DNA of 55,170 nt from assembly GCA_030141605.1 (NCBI GenBank), contig JAQGDQ010001211.1, positions 1 through 55,170 on the forward strand. The letters are read 5' to 3'. The DNA is from Tubiluchus corallicola (Eukaryota; Priapulida; Priapulimorpha; Priapulimorphida; Tubiluchidae). Under the pieces are notes generated by a model, which searched no databases, had not been told where the DNA came from, and worked only from the letters and a program-made list of their open reading frames with translations. Below are positions 55,146 to 55,170 of the stretch, piece after piece (position 1 is the first letter of the stretch; each line of letters begins with the position of its first letter). Position numbers and translations under genes: made by a program.

Positions 55146-55170
55146 AGAGAGAGAAAGAGAGAGAGAGAGA
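55070..55170. repeat. (GA)n microsatellite at the window end
   Basis: About 100 bp of GA with few interruptions, running off the end of the window. Confidence 0.95.

Overview
The window is animal (metazoan) genomic DNA. It is AT-rich, with short GT-AG introns, exon-per-domain extracellular genes, many microsatellites and minisatellites, and old copies of LINE, Penelope-like, BEL/Pao and probable pogo/Tigger-type elements. Nothing fixes the species. The mix suggests a marine invertebrate, but that is inference. There are no bacterial-style operons, and I see no tRNA, rRNA or CRISPR array.

Layout, left to right. (1) 0.6-8.5 kb, minus strand: an array of about 18 single-exon EGF repeats, all with phase-1 introns at both ends. 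They come from repeated duplication of two- or three-exon modules, and several exons are visibly decaying. (2) Two copies of a roughly 1.3 kb fragment with a broken GIY-YIG endonuclease motif (Penelope-like) sit at 4.4-5.7 and 8.66-10 kb, in a segmental duplication that also carries one EGF exon. (3) 10.7-20.6 kb, minus strand: a nine-exon gene assembled by hand from splice sites. It encodes a signal peptide, a leucine-rich-repeat region, an LRR C-terminal cap, a short linker and six tectonin repeats, the number expected for a six-bladed beta-propeller. All eight introns are phase 1 and the joined CDS is 1713 nt (570 aa plus stop). An internal donor in its last exon is in phase with the EGF array downstream, so a longer LRR-tectonin-EGF product is possible. 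(4) 22.05-25.9 kb: a degenerate minus-strand LINE missing the middle of its reverse transcriptase. A shorter, internally deleted relative lies at 31.0-31.8 kb. (5) 26.8-27.9 kb, plus strand: an intact 13-finger C2H2 zinc-finger ORF with near-identical fingers that differ mainly at DNA-contact positions, followed by a 22-bp minisatellite. (6) 31.8-34.5 kb: a 5'-truncated BEL/Pao element (one LTR, RNase H, integrase), minus strand. (7) 38.0-48.1 kb: two copies of an unusual composite block, each a series of different minisatellites in the same order, separated by a pyrimidine-rich simple-repeat tract and one coding-like island. (8) 48.9-50.3 kb: two further minisatellites. (9) 50.4-52.9 kb, plus strand: a probable small gene with an ETS-type promoter motif, two tiny exons and a 295-nt coding exon of unknown family. 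(10) 52.95-53.5 kb: a LINE 3' end. (11) 54.0-55.2 kb: an 82-bp minisatellite and a (GA)n tract at the window end.

The most interesting material is the modular extracellular gene or genes at 0.6-20.6 kb. A predicted secreted protein joins an LRR recognition region to a tectonin lectin-type propeller, next to or fused with a rapidly duplicating EGF array. This resembles the build of an invertebrate recognition receptor or secreted lectin, but function is inferred from domain content only.
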